Assembly (NCBI RefSeq): GCF_000711225.1
Contig: NZ_JOMG01000002.1
Coordinates: 2,926,501-2,990,500, forward strand
DNA: 64,000 bases
Reading direction: 5' to 3'
Origin: Pelobacter seleniigenes DSM 18267
GTDB taxonomy: Bacteria; Desulfobacterota; Desulfuromonadia; Desulfuromonadales; Geopsychrobacteraceae
Part shown: positions 52,463 to 60,070 of the stretch, one piece after another
Layout of the letters: each line of letters begins with the position of its first letter
How positions within the stretch are numbered: position 1 is the first letter of the stretch
The notes under the pieces: model-generated
Databases searched by the model: none
What the model was told of the DNA's origin: nothing
The model's input: the letters and a program-made list of their open reading frames with translations, nothing else
Position numbers and translations under genes: made by a program

Positions 52463-53050
52463 ATGAAGACTCTGGAAATTTTTTACGATTATGTTTGACC
52501 CTGGTGTTATTTCGGTGCCGTGCGTATCGAACGATTACAGCAGGAATTCGAACTGACCCTGCGCTGGACGGTCTTTCCCCTCCATCCTGAAACCCCAGCC
52601 GCTGGTCAGGACCTTGCGGAGCTGTTCGCCGGGCGGATGGATGTCGCTGCGGCCATGGCCCGGCTCAAGGGGGTTGCCGCTGAGCTCGAACTGCCTTTTG
52701 GCGAGCGGACCCGCACTTATAACAGCCGGTTGGCCCAGGAGCTTGGCAAATGGGCCGAGGAGCAAGGACAGGGGGCTGCTTTTCGTACTGCCGTCTATCA
52801 GGCCTATTTCAGTGCCGGCCGCAATATCGGTTTAGAGTCTGAGCTGCTTGCCATCTGTGCAGAGCTTGGCTTGCCCGGGGCGGAGGCTGAGCGGGTCTTG
52901 CAGACGAGATCCTATGCTGCGGCGGTTGACGCTGACTGGGAGCGTGCTCGCCAGCTTGGTATCCAATCCGTTCCTTCCCATCTGTATGGCAATCGCCTGC
53001 TGGTCGGTTTTCAGGACTATCCCGCCTTTCAACGGTTACTGTCCGTCTGA
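52463..53050 (+). CDS. FrnE/DsbA-like thiol oxidoreductase, probable selenoprotein (in-frame UGA)
   Basis: Read from the ATG at 52463, the frame gives MKTLEIFYDYV, then UGA (52496-52498), then PWCYFGAVRIERL and on to 53050. FrnE/DsbA-like proteins have a CPWC active site at exactly this place, so UGA replaces the first Cys and the site becomes UPWC. The thioredoxin-fold body is normal (FPLHPETP, later SVPSHLYGNRLLVGFQ). A SECIS-like hairpin follows (52500-52544). Without selenocysteine reading, the gene would lose its start, signature and about 19 residues, leaving only a GTG frame at 52520. Sec decoding is inferred; SelA/SelB/SelC are outside the window. Confidence 0.75.
52500..52544 (+). 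promoter_or_regulatory. candidate bacterial SECIS element
   Basis: Just after the UGA, CCTGGTGT (52500-52507) pairs with ACAGCAGG (52537-52544) except for one mismatch. An upper stem TTCG/CGAA (52511-52514, 52528-52531) closes a 13-nt loop that starts with G at 52515, 16 nucleotides after the UGA. Loop distance and leading G fit bacterial SECIS rules. Mid-stem bulges are present. Folding energy was not computed. Confidence 0.55.
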
Positions 53051-53192
53051 CAACGCCTGTCGCATCCGGCTGATAACTCTGCTGCGCCTGTCCGCGGCAG
53101 CGGGCGGGAGTTTTTTCTCGCCCCCTTTTTTGCCAGACCGCATGGACCTGCCCCGGTCGTGAAGATCGGCATTATTGTCCTCTCGAACTTCA

Positions 53193-53206
53193 TATTGTTA
53201 ACAATA
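53193..53206. promoter_or_regulatory. operator copy 1 upstream of prpD
   Basis: TATTGTTAACAATA is a perfect 14-bp palindrome in the prpD promoter region. It matches the second copy at 53256-53269 except for one base. The centres are 63 bases apart, about six helical turns. GntR/FadR-type PrpR regulators bind related TTGT-ACAA palindromes, and such a regulator is encoded in this operon. Confidence 0.7.
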
Positions 53207-53255
53207 CATATCTTAAAATTGCTTTTTGTGGATTTTTGAGGTATTTTTCATGTTG

Positions 53256-53269
53256 TATTGTTGACAATA
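53256..53269. promoter_or_regulatory. operator copy 2 upstream of prpD
   Basis: TATTGTTGACAATA, 41 bases before the prpD start, repeats the palindrome at 53193-53206 with one change. Its proximal position suggests repression by blocking RNA polymerase, with looping or cooperative binding to copy 1 possible. Confidence 0.7.
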
Positions 53270-53309
53270 AGTTTTGCTTTTCTTTTCGCTCATTACGGGA
53301 GCCGCCATC

Positions 53310-54842
53310 ATGAAATTACATCGGGTACATGCTGTGCCATCAAAACAGCCGTTGTCGCGTTCAAGCCAGCTGGCCTGGAAAATCGCCGAAGTCGCCACCG
53401 ATCCGGTTGCGGTCAGCGCCGAAGTGACCGAGATGATCATTAATCGGCTGATCGATAATGCCGCTGTCGCCATCGCCTCTGTCAACCGCAGCGCGGTGCA
53501 AAGTGCGCGGGCCATGGCGAACGCCCATCCCCGCTCTGGTGGTGCCGCTCTGTTCGGACTGCCGGCCGCAGCCACGGTTTCGGCCGAATGGGCGGCCTGG
53601 GCCAACAGTACCGCAGTACGAGAACTGGACTATCATGATACCTTTCTGGCCGCCGACTATTCACACCCCGGCGACAATATTCCCCCACTGCTTGCGGTGG
53701 CCCAGCAATGCGGACGTTCCGGCAGCGAGCTGCTGCGCGGGATCGCCACCGGCTATGAGATTCAGATCGATCTGGTGACCGGCATCTGCCTGCATGAACA
53801 CCGCATTGATCATATTACCCACCTGGGACCGTCGGTGGCGGCGGGGTTGGCGACTCTCCTGGAACTGCCGACGGAGATCGCCTATCAGGCGGTGCAGCAG
53901 GCCCTGCATTGCACGGTGACGACTCGTCAGTCCCGTAAGGGGGAAATCTCGTCCTGGAAAGCCTTTGCCCCGGCCTATGCCGGAAAAGTGGCTATCGAAG
54001 CGGTGGATCGCTGCATGCGCGGCGAGGGGGCTCCGAGCCCTGCCTACGAAGGGGAAGACGGGCTGTTGGCCTTTATCCTCGACGGTCGGACCGCGCGCGA
54101 CCGGGGGCAGTCGCCCTATGAGCCGTTTTATGAAGTCCCGCTGCCGGAACCGGGTGAGGCCAAGCGGGCGATTCTGCAGAGTTATACCAAGGAGCATTCA
54201 GCGGAATACCAGGCCCAGGCATTGATCGACCTGGCTGCGCGGATGGGGGAGCAGATTGCTGATTTCGAGCAGATCGAATCGGTGGTGATCCATACCTCTC
54301 ACCACACCCATAATGTGATCGGCACCGGCGCCGGCGATCCGCAGAAGATGGATCCGCAGGCCTCGCGGGAAACCCTCGACCACTCCATTCTGTATATTTT
54401 TGCCGTGGCCCTGCAGGACCGCAGCTGGCACCATGAACGCAGTTACACCCCGGAGCGGGCCTGGCGGGAGGATACGGTGCGGCTCTGGCAGAAAGTTTCA
54501 ACCTGTGAAGATGCGGAGTGGACCCGCCGCTATCATACCCATGATCCCGCCGAAAAGGCTTTCGGTGGTCGGGTGGTTATAACCATGAAAGACGGCCGGG
54601 TGCTGGAGGATGAAATGGCGGTGGCCAATGCTCATCCGCAGGGTGCCAAGCCCTTTGCGCGTGAGCAATATATCAACAAGTTCAAGCTGTTGACCGATGC
54701 GGTCCTGGACCCGGTCGAGAGCGCCCGCTTCCTTGAGCTGGTTCAGCGTCTGCCCGAGTTGAGCGCTGCGGACGTGCGGCAATTGAATCCGGTTCTGCCC
54801 GCCGGGGCGCTGCTTGAGAATCCCAGAACGGGGATTTTCTGA
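53310..54842 (+). CDS. prpD: 2-methylcitrate dehydratase PrpD
   Basis: A 510-residue MmgE/PrpD-family enzyme that dehydrates 2-methylcitrate to 2-methylaconitate in propionate catabolism. Family blocks are visible: [28 protein letters not shown], then [33 protein letters not shown], and [22 protein letters not shown], all conserved in PrpD. Length is typical (about 480-510). The ATG at 53310 has GGGAG upstream. It starts the prpD-gntR-prpB operon; no prpC (methylcitrate synthase) is in the window. Confidence 0.93.
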   Translation: MKLHRVHAVPSKQPLSRSSQLAWKIAEVATDPVAVSAEVTEMIINRLIDNAAVAIASVNRSAVQSARAMANAHPRSGGAALFGLPAAATVSAEWAAWANSTAVRELDYHDTFLAADYSHPGDNIPPLLAVAQQCGRSGSELLRGIATGYEIQIDLVTGICLHEHRIDHITHLGPSVAAGLATLLELPTEIAYQAVQQALHCTVTTRQSRKGEISSWKAFAPAYAGKVAIEAVDRCMRGEGAPSPAYEGEDGLLAFILDGRTARDRGQSPYEPFYEVPLPEPGEAKRAILQSYTKEHSAEYQAQALIDLAARMGEQIADFEQIESVVIHTSHHTHNVIGTGAGDPQKMDPQASRETLDHSILYIFAVALQDRSWHHERSYTPERAWREDTVRLWQKVSTCEDAEWTRRYHTHDPAEKAFGGRVVITMKDGRVLEDEMAVANAHPQGAKPFAREQYINKFKLLTDAVLDPVESARFLELVQRLPELSAADVRQLNPVLPAGALLENPRTGIF

Positions 54843-54849
54843 TCCCCCG

Positions 54850-55530
54850 ATGGTCGTGGAGTCGATGATGACAACAAAAGAACAGCGTCTGAGCGCAGCG
54901 GAGATTGCCGCCCGGATTCGTGATGATATCCTGGTCGGCGAACGCTCCCCCGGGGAACGTCTGGGCGAGGCCGAGCTGGCCGATCGGTTCGGGGTCAGCC
55001 GGGGGCCGGTGCGCGATGCCCTGCGCTTGGTCGCCGGCAGCGGCCTGGTCGATTTTACCCCCAATATCGGGGCGCGGGTGCGGGAGTTCTCCTTAACCGA
55101 GGCCAAGGCCCTGTATCAGCTGCGTGAGGCCCTGGAAGGGCAGGTTGCCGCCCTGGCCGCCGAGCGGGCCGGAGTGGCGGACGTCAAGCGCCTGGAACAG
55201 CTGCTGGCGGAACATGCCCTGGTGATTGAAAGCCATCCGGAAAACGCCTATCTGCAAAGCGGAAAGGATCGTGACTTTCATCTGGTTCTGGCCGAACTGG
55301 CGGACAGCCCGCTGATCTTCAATCTGCTGGCCCAGGAGCTGTATCCGCAACTGACCCTGTTGCGGCGCTGTCATCGGTCGAGCAAGGGGCGTGGCGGCAG
55401 GGCGTTGATCGAGCATCAACGGATTGTCGAAGCGGTCAGCGCCAATGACTGTGAACTGGCCGGTTTGCTGATGCGCCGCCACATTCAGGCCTCGTGGAAT
55501 TCTTTTTATACCCAGCAGACAAGCAAATAA
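54850..55530 (+). CDS. GntR/FadR-family transcriptional regulator (PrpR-like)
   Basis: An approximately 227-residue GntR protein. The N-terminal winged helix includes LSAAEIAARIRDDILVGERSPGERL then FGVSRGPVRDALRLVAGSGLV. The C-terminal FCD domain has the helical ligand pocket with metal-type residues (KDRDFHLVLAEL, LIEHQRIVEAV, MRRHIQASW). It lies between prpD and prpB and likely controls the operon through the TATTGTTRACAATA sites. ATG 54850 is listed; ATG 54865 with GGAG is an alternative. Confidence 0.88.
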   Translation: MVVESMMTTKEQRLSAAEIAARIRDDILVGERSPGERLGEAELADRFGVSRGPVRDALRLVAGSGLVDFTPNIGARVREFSLTEAKALYQLREALEGQVAALAAERAGVADVKRLEQLLAEHALVIESHPENAYLQSGKDRDFHLVLAELADSPLIFNLLAQELYPQLTLLRRCHRSSKGRGGRALIEHQRIVEAVSANDCELAGLLMRRHIQASWNSFYTQQTSK

Positions 55531-55564
55531 CCCATCAGCGCATTGACATTGCAGGGGAAAAACA

Positions 55565-56509
55565 ATGAGCACAGCAGGTACGCACAACAATCAGAACAGC
55601 TCTTCTCTTCAACCGACCTGGCTTGAGCAGCCTTTGCCCCATGGCTTGGGTGAAAAACTGCAAAAACGCTGGCAGAGCGGATCTTTTTTGGCCATTGCCG
55701 GGGCGCATGATCCGCTGGCCGGGCTGCTCGCCCGCAAGGCCGGGTTCGAGGCTCTTTATCTATCCGGGGCGGCCCTGACCGCCTCCCTGGGCCTGCCGGA
55801 TCTGGGGCTGGTGACCATGGAGGAACTGGTGACACGCGCCCGGGCCATTGTCCGGGTCACCCGGCTGCCGCTGCTGGTGGATGGGGATACCGGTTACGGG
55901 GAAATCCTCAACGTCATGCGCCTGGTCCGCGAACTCGAAGATGCCGGCGTTGCGGCGGTGCAGCTGGAAGACCAGGTGCTGCCGAAAAAATGCGGCCACT
56001 TAAACGGCAAGCAACTGGTCAGCGCCGCTGAAATGGCCAAGAAGATCAGCGCCGCCGCCCGGGCCCGGCAGGACCTGAAAATTGTTGCCCGGACCGATGC
56101 CGTTGCCCAGGAAGGAATGGCCGCTGCCATCGAGCGGGCGCGGCTCTATGTGGCGGCCGGGGCCGATGCTATTTTCCCGGAAGCCTTGCACAACGAGGCA
56201 GAGTTCCGGGAGTTTGCCGCGGCCATCGATGTCCCCCTGCTCGCCAACATGACCGAATTCGGCAAGACCGAGCAGTTCTCTTTTCAGCAGTTTGCCGAAT
56301 TCGGCTATGCCATGGCGATCTGGCCGGTGTCCGGACTGCGCATCGCGGCGCGGGCGCTGGAAGATTTTTATCAGCAGTTGCACGGCGAAGAGACCGCTGC
56401 CGGGACCATCGCCCGGATGCAGCCCCGCGCCGAGCTTTATGAAACCATCAACTATTACGGGTATGAATCGTTGGATGCCGGGATCGAGCGCACCGAACTG
56501 CCCGGCTGA
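55565..56509 (+). CDS. prpB: 2-methylisocitrate lyase PrpB
   Basis: A 314-residue isocitrate-lyase superfamily enzyme that splits 2-methylisocitrate into pyruvate and succinate. The signature KKCGH (catalytic Cys) lies in VLPKKCGHLNGKQLVS. Metal ligands lie in LLVDGDTGYGE and QLEDQ, and LKIVARTDA and GADAIFPEAL complete the fold. It is longer than usual at the N-terminus by about 15 residues. It closes the prp operon, with GGGGAAAA before the start and a hairpin after it. Confidence 0.94.
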   Translation: MSTAGTHNNQNSSSLQPTWLEQPLPHGLGEKLQKRWQSGSFLAIAGAHDPLAGLLARKAGFEALYLSGAALTASLGLPDLGLVTMEELVTRARAIVRVTRLPLLVDGDTGYGEILNVMRLVRELEDAGVAAVQLEDQVLPKKCGHLNGKQLVSAAEMAKKISAAARARQDLKIVARTDAVAQEGMAAAIERARLYVAAGADAIFPEALHNEAEFREFAAAIDVPLLANMTEFGKTEQFSFQQFAEFGYAMAIWPVSGLRIAARALEDFYQQLHGEETAAGTIARMQPRAELYETINYYGYESLDAGIERTELPG

Positions 56510-56516
56510 TGGCCGA

Positions 56517-56537
56517 GCAGGTTGTTAAACAGCCTGC
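56517..56537. terminator. hairpin between convergent prpB and M48 protease genes
   Basis: GCAGG and CCTGC bound an imperfect hairpin (GCAGGTTGTT-AAA-CAGCCTGC) just after the prpB stop. The same GTTGTT/AACAGCCTGC words occur in the repeat at 58339-58489, so it may be a dispersed repeat copy that serves as a bidirectional terminator. Confidence 0.5.
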
Positions 56538-57370
56538 TAATCAGTCGCTGCGGCGATGAGGGCTTGCAAATCAGCCTGCACGGGCAGCACCTGTTCGAGG
56601 GGGCAGCTGTTTGCCCGGATCTCCCGGTTCAGACTGTCGATGCGGTTCTGGGGGTGGGGATGAGATGCCAGCAGATAAGGGAGCCGGCTTTTTCGTTCAC
56701 GGGCCAGGCGGGCGAAGAAGCTTGTTGCGCCGCTGCAGTTGCCGTAGACCCGTTCCAGCATGGCGAGGCCGAAACTGTCGGCCGCCTGTTCCTGGGTTTT
56801 GGAGTATTGGCTTTGCACGCTGAGCAGGCTTTTCGCCAGCAGGTCGCTGGCCGCGTTGTCCTTGCCGAAGAGCAGGGCACTGGCTACGGTCACTCCCAGA
56901 CCGCGGCCGAGCCCGCGCAAATGGTCGCGGTGGGCGAAGTGGCCTAATTCGTGGGCCAGGATCATGGTCAGCTCGTTTTCCGATTCAACCTGGCGGAGCA
57001 GGCCGGAGAAGACCACAATGGTCCCACCGGGCAGGGCGACGGCATTCACGTCGTCGCGTTTATCCAGAAAGATATGAAACTGATAGTTGTGTAAAATCGA
57101 GTCCGCCGGCAGTTTGGCCAGAATTTTTTGCAGGCGTTGATCAAGGGCCGGACTATCCTGCCCGGAAAACTGTTCCAAGGCCTGGTTGCCCAGCCAGGTT
57201 TCCAACCGGGGCGGGATTCTCTCCACCGCCAGGTCGGTCGCCAGGCCGAGCAGAACAAACAGCAGGACGCCGATGCTGACCAGTCCGCCGAGCATCCAGG
57301 CCAGCTCGGTCAGCGGGTGGGTTCTGGAAACATTGACGTTGTCCTGCGGATAGCGGGCGGTGAATTTCAT
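56537..57370 (-). CDS. M48-family zinc metalloprotease, membrane-anchored
   Basis: A 277-residue protein with an N-terminal membrane helix (LAWMLGGLVSIGVLLFVLLGLA), a core with HELGH in LTMILAHELGHFAHRDH, and the downstream metal-ligand region (EQAADSFGLAML). The active site probably faces the periplasm because the helix is N-terminal. The DUF/M48 BepA/LoiP-type group handles outer-membrane protein quality. It overlaps the next gene by four bases, so the two are coupled. Confidence 0.85.
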   Translation of the reverse strand: MKFTARYPQDNVNVSRTHPLTELAWMLGGLVSIGVLLFVLLGLATDLAVERIPPRLETWLGNQALEQFSGQDSPALDQRLQKILAKLPADSILHNYQFHIFLDKRDDVNAVALPGGTIVVFSGLLRQVESENELTMILAHELGHFAHRDHLRGLGRGLGVTVASALLFGKDNAASDLLAKSLLSVQSQYSKTQEQAADSFGLAMLERVYGNCSGATSFFARLARERKSRLPYLLASHPHPQNRIDSLNREIRANSCPLEQVLPVQADLQALIAAATD

Positions 57371-57843
57371 GTTTTCTGCAGGACAACCGCAGTCCCGTAG
57401 GCAATGGCTTCGACACTGCCGATATTTTTTTTGCGGTTGGCGTTCTTGCCGATGGCCGCGGTTGCCAGGCGCATATTGATGACCATTTTTGCACCTCGCC
57501 GGTCCGCTTCTTCCTTCATCCGCAGAATGGCTTCCCGCCGAGCCCGGTCGACCAGGGATTCGTAAGATTTGACCCGCCCGCCGAAGATATTGCGGAGGAT
57601 CGCCAGCAGCCGTTTAAAATAGTCGATGGAAATCACCACACTGCCGCAGACCAGTTCCGCGTTCTGGATCCGTTCAGCCGGGAAACTGCCTTCCGCAGTC
57701 ACCACCGGGAGTTTCAAAAGGGCTTTTTCACGTCTGATGATGGATCGGTAGTGCCGTTTTTCCGCGAGGGTTCCGGCCAGGTAACCGAGCACCAACAGGA
57801 TCAGGAAAATCAGCAGGTCAAGGTTCTGTAAAATCAGCTCCAT
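57367..57843 (-). CDS. YbjQ/UPF0145-type protein with membrane helix
   Basis: A 158-residue protein: an N-terminal helix (LLIFLILLVLGYLAGTLAE), then a YbjQ domain (ELVCGSVVISIDYFKRLLAILRNIFGGRVKSYESLVDRARREAILRMKEEADRRGAKMVINMRLATA). The domain pattern is that of putative heavy-metal-binding proteins. It overlaps the M48 gene by four bases. The next upstream gene is a second YbjQ, so the two seem to work with the protease; the mechanism is unknown. Confidence 0.85.
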   Translation of the reverse strand: MELILQNLDLLIFLILLVLGYLAGTLAEKRHYRSIIRREKALLKLPVVTAEGSFPAERIQNAELVCGSVVISIDYFKRLLAILRNIFGGRVKSYESLVDRARREAILRMKEEADRRGAKMVINMRLATAAIGKNANRKKNIGSVEAIAYGTAVVLQKT

Positions 57844-57854
57844 GGCAGCCGTCC

Positions 57855-58169
57855 CTATTCAACCCGGACCGCGGTGCCGTAAGCAAACAGTTCCGCTGCG
57901 CCCTGGGCCACGGATGAGGTGGCAAAGCGGATATTGACCACAGCGTTGGCCCCCATCTGCCGGGCCTGTTCGGCCATCCGGTTCATGGCCTCTTCGCGCG
58001 AATCCTGCAGCAGTTCGGTATAGCCTTTCAGCTCCCCGCCGATCAGATTTTTCAGGCTGGCCATCAGGTCGCGACCGATATGCTTGGCCCGCACCGTGCT
58101 GCCCTGAACGATACCAAAGTGTTCAACGATTTTTTTACCGGGGACAGTATTTACATTTGTCAGGATCAT
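57855..58169 (-). CDS. YbjQ/UPF0145-type putative heavy-metal-binding protein
   Basis: A 104-residue YbjQ protein: MILTNVNTVPGKKIVEHFGIV, then GRDLMASLKNLIGGELKGYTELLQDSREEAMNRM and GANAVVNIRFATSSV. This is the usual short, soluble form that assembles as a pentamer. The ATG at 58169 gives the standard family start (MILT) and has GGAG upstream; the frame may start at 58184. It is first in the three-gene operon with the anchored YbjQ and the M48 protease. Confidence 0.88.
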   Translation of the reverse strand: MILTNVNTVPGKKIVEHFGIVQGSTVRAKHIGRDLMASLKNLIGGELKGYTELLQDSREEAMNRMAEQARQMGANAVVNIRFATSSVAQGAAELFAYGTAVRVE

Positions 58170-58338
58170 AGCCGGGTTCTCCATGGTAGGTGATTGTTGT
58201 CAAAGTTATCGGGGAATCATAAGTTGACTGATTAATACCTGTCAATTAATCTTTTGTAGTCTTGCTGAGTAAAAGGATTTTTCCTTTGTCCGGGTCGGAA
58301 CTGGTTCCAAACATGCCCAAGCGGGTATGATCGTCTAT

Positions 58339-58489
58339 CAGGTTGTTGAAAAAGTCCATCCCTGGCCTTTTTCAAGTCCGGTGGAGATAAGTGCGATGTC
58401 CTCCACCTTACAAAATCAATGATTTAGAAAGGCGTCATTGATTTTGATCGCCCATCCATGGGCTCGGCAGGCTGTTTTTCAACAGCCTG
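58339..58489. repeat. palindromic dispersed repeat (MITE-like)
   Basis: CAGGTTGTTGAAAAA (58339-58353) and TTTTTCAACAGCCTG (58475-58489) are near-perfect inverted repeats bounding 151 bases with no gene. The right arm also folds on itself (AGGCTGTTTTTCAACAGCCT). The same words recur near 56517-56537. The IS110-type element starts five bases after the right end. Confidence 0.55.
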
Positions 58490-58494
58490 CTGAT

Positions 58495-59978
58495 ATGGCT
58501 GACAATTACAAGAGTAAACGCACTGCTCCTTGAAAACTGTGGTTAAATCTCTGTCACGAAAAAACGGGGCCGCTTTTTACGACGGTAGATCACGCTGATA
58601 TTCGCGGGTTGGTTACCGCCTGTCTTGGCTACGTCGTGGAGCTGCCTCTCGCTAGAGCCGGGAGTTCGGCAAATGCCTGATCCCATAACAGGCCCGAGGA
58701 TTCTCCGTTACCGGGGCCGCGCTTTTTCGCGACAGAAGCTGGTTCCGTTGTTCCTTGACTCCTTCGCTATGCCGGGCGTGGCACCGTTTGGGCGATGGCC
58801 CAGATAAATGCTGATAACTCACGGGCGATGGCCGCAATGACCACCTGACTGCGTTTCCCCTTGGCGGTCAGCAGTCGATAGCGGGAGCAGAGCCTCAATT
58901 GTGCTTTCCAGGCGATCTCCCAAACAGCCTGCGGTAGGTGCCTCTGCCGTTCAAGCAGCCGACGACTGACCCGAGCCGGAAGTCGATACGACCAAGCCGC
59001 TTCGACCAGCATGCGCCGGGCATGTCCGTTCCCGGTTTTGGTGATCCCGCCACGCTTGACCGTCTCGCCGCTGGAGTGTTCCGAGGGAACCAATCCCAGG
59101 TACGCCATGAGCTGTCGAGGATGATCAAAGCGGGTCAGGTCTCCCAATTCGGCAACCGTTGTTGTCGCAACAATCAGGGAGACGCCTCGCAGGGCCTGAA
59201 TCGCCTCGACGACAGGATTCATGCGCCACGGCTCGGCAAGTTGGCGAATCTGTTCAGTCATGCGTTCAACTCGTTCTGTGCAGGAACGTATGGCATCAAT
59301 ATATTCCTGCAAGGTGATCTGCTGGGCCGGATGCGGCATCTTGATGCAAGAGATCCAGTTCCAGTGAGCCTTGCTCCAGGGTGTTTTCCCGCTGTAGCGG
59401 AACCCGCTGCGCAGGAGAAAGGCCCCCAGTTGTTGGCGCGCTTTGCGTTCAGCACTTTTGCTGTCGATGCGGGCTCTGCACAAGTCGCGCATCGCCTCAT
59501 CTTCGAGACAAGGGACATAGACCGGAGTCAGTTCTCCAGCACGATGCAGCCGCGCCAGCATCTCAGCGTCGCGGCGATCATTCTTGATGCGGTCGCCGCT
59601 TTTTCGCGGAATCAGCGATGGGGCAACCACCTTGCAATCGTATCCTTGCTGTGTCAGATGCCGATAGATTTCATAGCCACAGGGTCCGGCCTCGTAAACA
59701 AAGGAGGGTCTGGTTCCCCGTGAGACCAGTTTACGGATCACCTTGTCCAGTGAGGCAAGATCTCCGTTAATGGTGCCGTAATAGCGGATCTCACTCTCGC
59801 GGCCAGCATCGGCTAACGCGACATCGATCGAGTTTTTATGAACATCGAAACCAACATAAGTGATAGACTTTGTCATGACCTGTCTCCTTGGTTATGGCTC
59901 TGTGCCGGTTGTTTCAACGACTCCAGCATAACCCATGTTTGCAAGGGGCAGGTCTTCTCTTTTTTAACTGTCAGCCAT
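58495..59978 (-). mobile_element. IS110-family (IS1111-like) insertion sequence
   Basis: The ends carry the inverted repeat ATGGCTGACA (58495-58504) and TGTCAGCCAT (59969-59978). One intact transposase lies between. Downstream of it is a 260-base noncoding part (58505-58766) rich in inverted words, upstream only about 90. Subterminal repeats and a long noncoding 3' end fit the IS1111 subgroup, whose noncoding end specifies a bridge RNA. It abuts a palindromic repeat. Exact ends are not certain. Confidence 0.8.
58767..59876 (-). CDS. IS110-family transposase (DEDD, Sec-free Ser-type)
   Basis: A 369-residue recombinase. The N-terminal RuvC-like DEDD part starts YVGFDVHKNSIDVALAD, with later residues in VYEAGPCGYEIYRHL and NDRRDAEMLARLHRAGEL. 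The C-terminal Transposase_20 domain contains GVSLIVATTTVAELGDLTRFDHPRQLMAYLGLVPSEHSSG, with its conserved Ser. No frameshift is seen. The enzyme recombines DNA guided by an element-encoded RNA in studied family members. Confidence 0.94.
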   Translation of the reverse strand: MTKSITYVGFDVHKNSIDVALADAGRESEIRYYGTINGDLASLDKVIRKLVSRGTRPSFVYEAGPCGYEIYRHLTQQGYDCKVVAPSLIPRKSGDRIKNDRRDAEMLARLHRAGELTPVYVPCLEDEAMRDLCRARIDSKSAERKARQQLGAFLLRSGFRYSGKTPWSKAHWNWISCIKMPHPAQQITLQEYIDAIRSCTERVERMTEQIRQLAEPWRMNPVVEAIQALRGVSLIVATTTVAELGDLTRFDHPRQLMAYLGLVPSEHSSGETVKRGGITKTGNGHARRMLVEAAWSYRLPARVSRRLLERQRHLPQAVWEIAWKAQLRLCSRYRLLTAKGKRSQVVIAAIARELSAFIWAIAQTVPRPA

Positions 59979-60070
59979 GATGGCTATACTGTCAAACATT
60001 GATCGTTCAACCGCTGGCCTTGGCTTCAGTTGGGCCGAGAGGTTCTATTTTTTTATCTGGGGTGCTGGTG

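Noticed and set aside
52520-53050. FrnE-like protein starting at GTG 52520
   Set aside because: It would lack the first strand and the active-site motif that are encoded immediately upstream in the same frame across the UGA.
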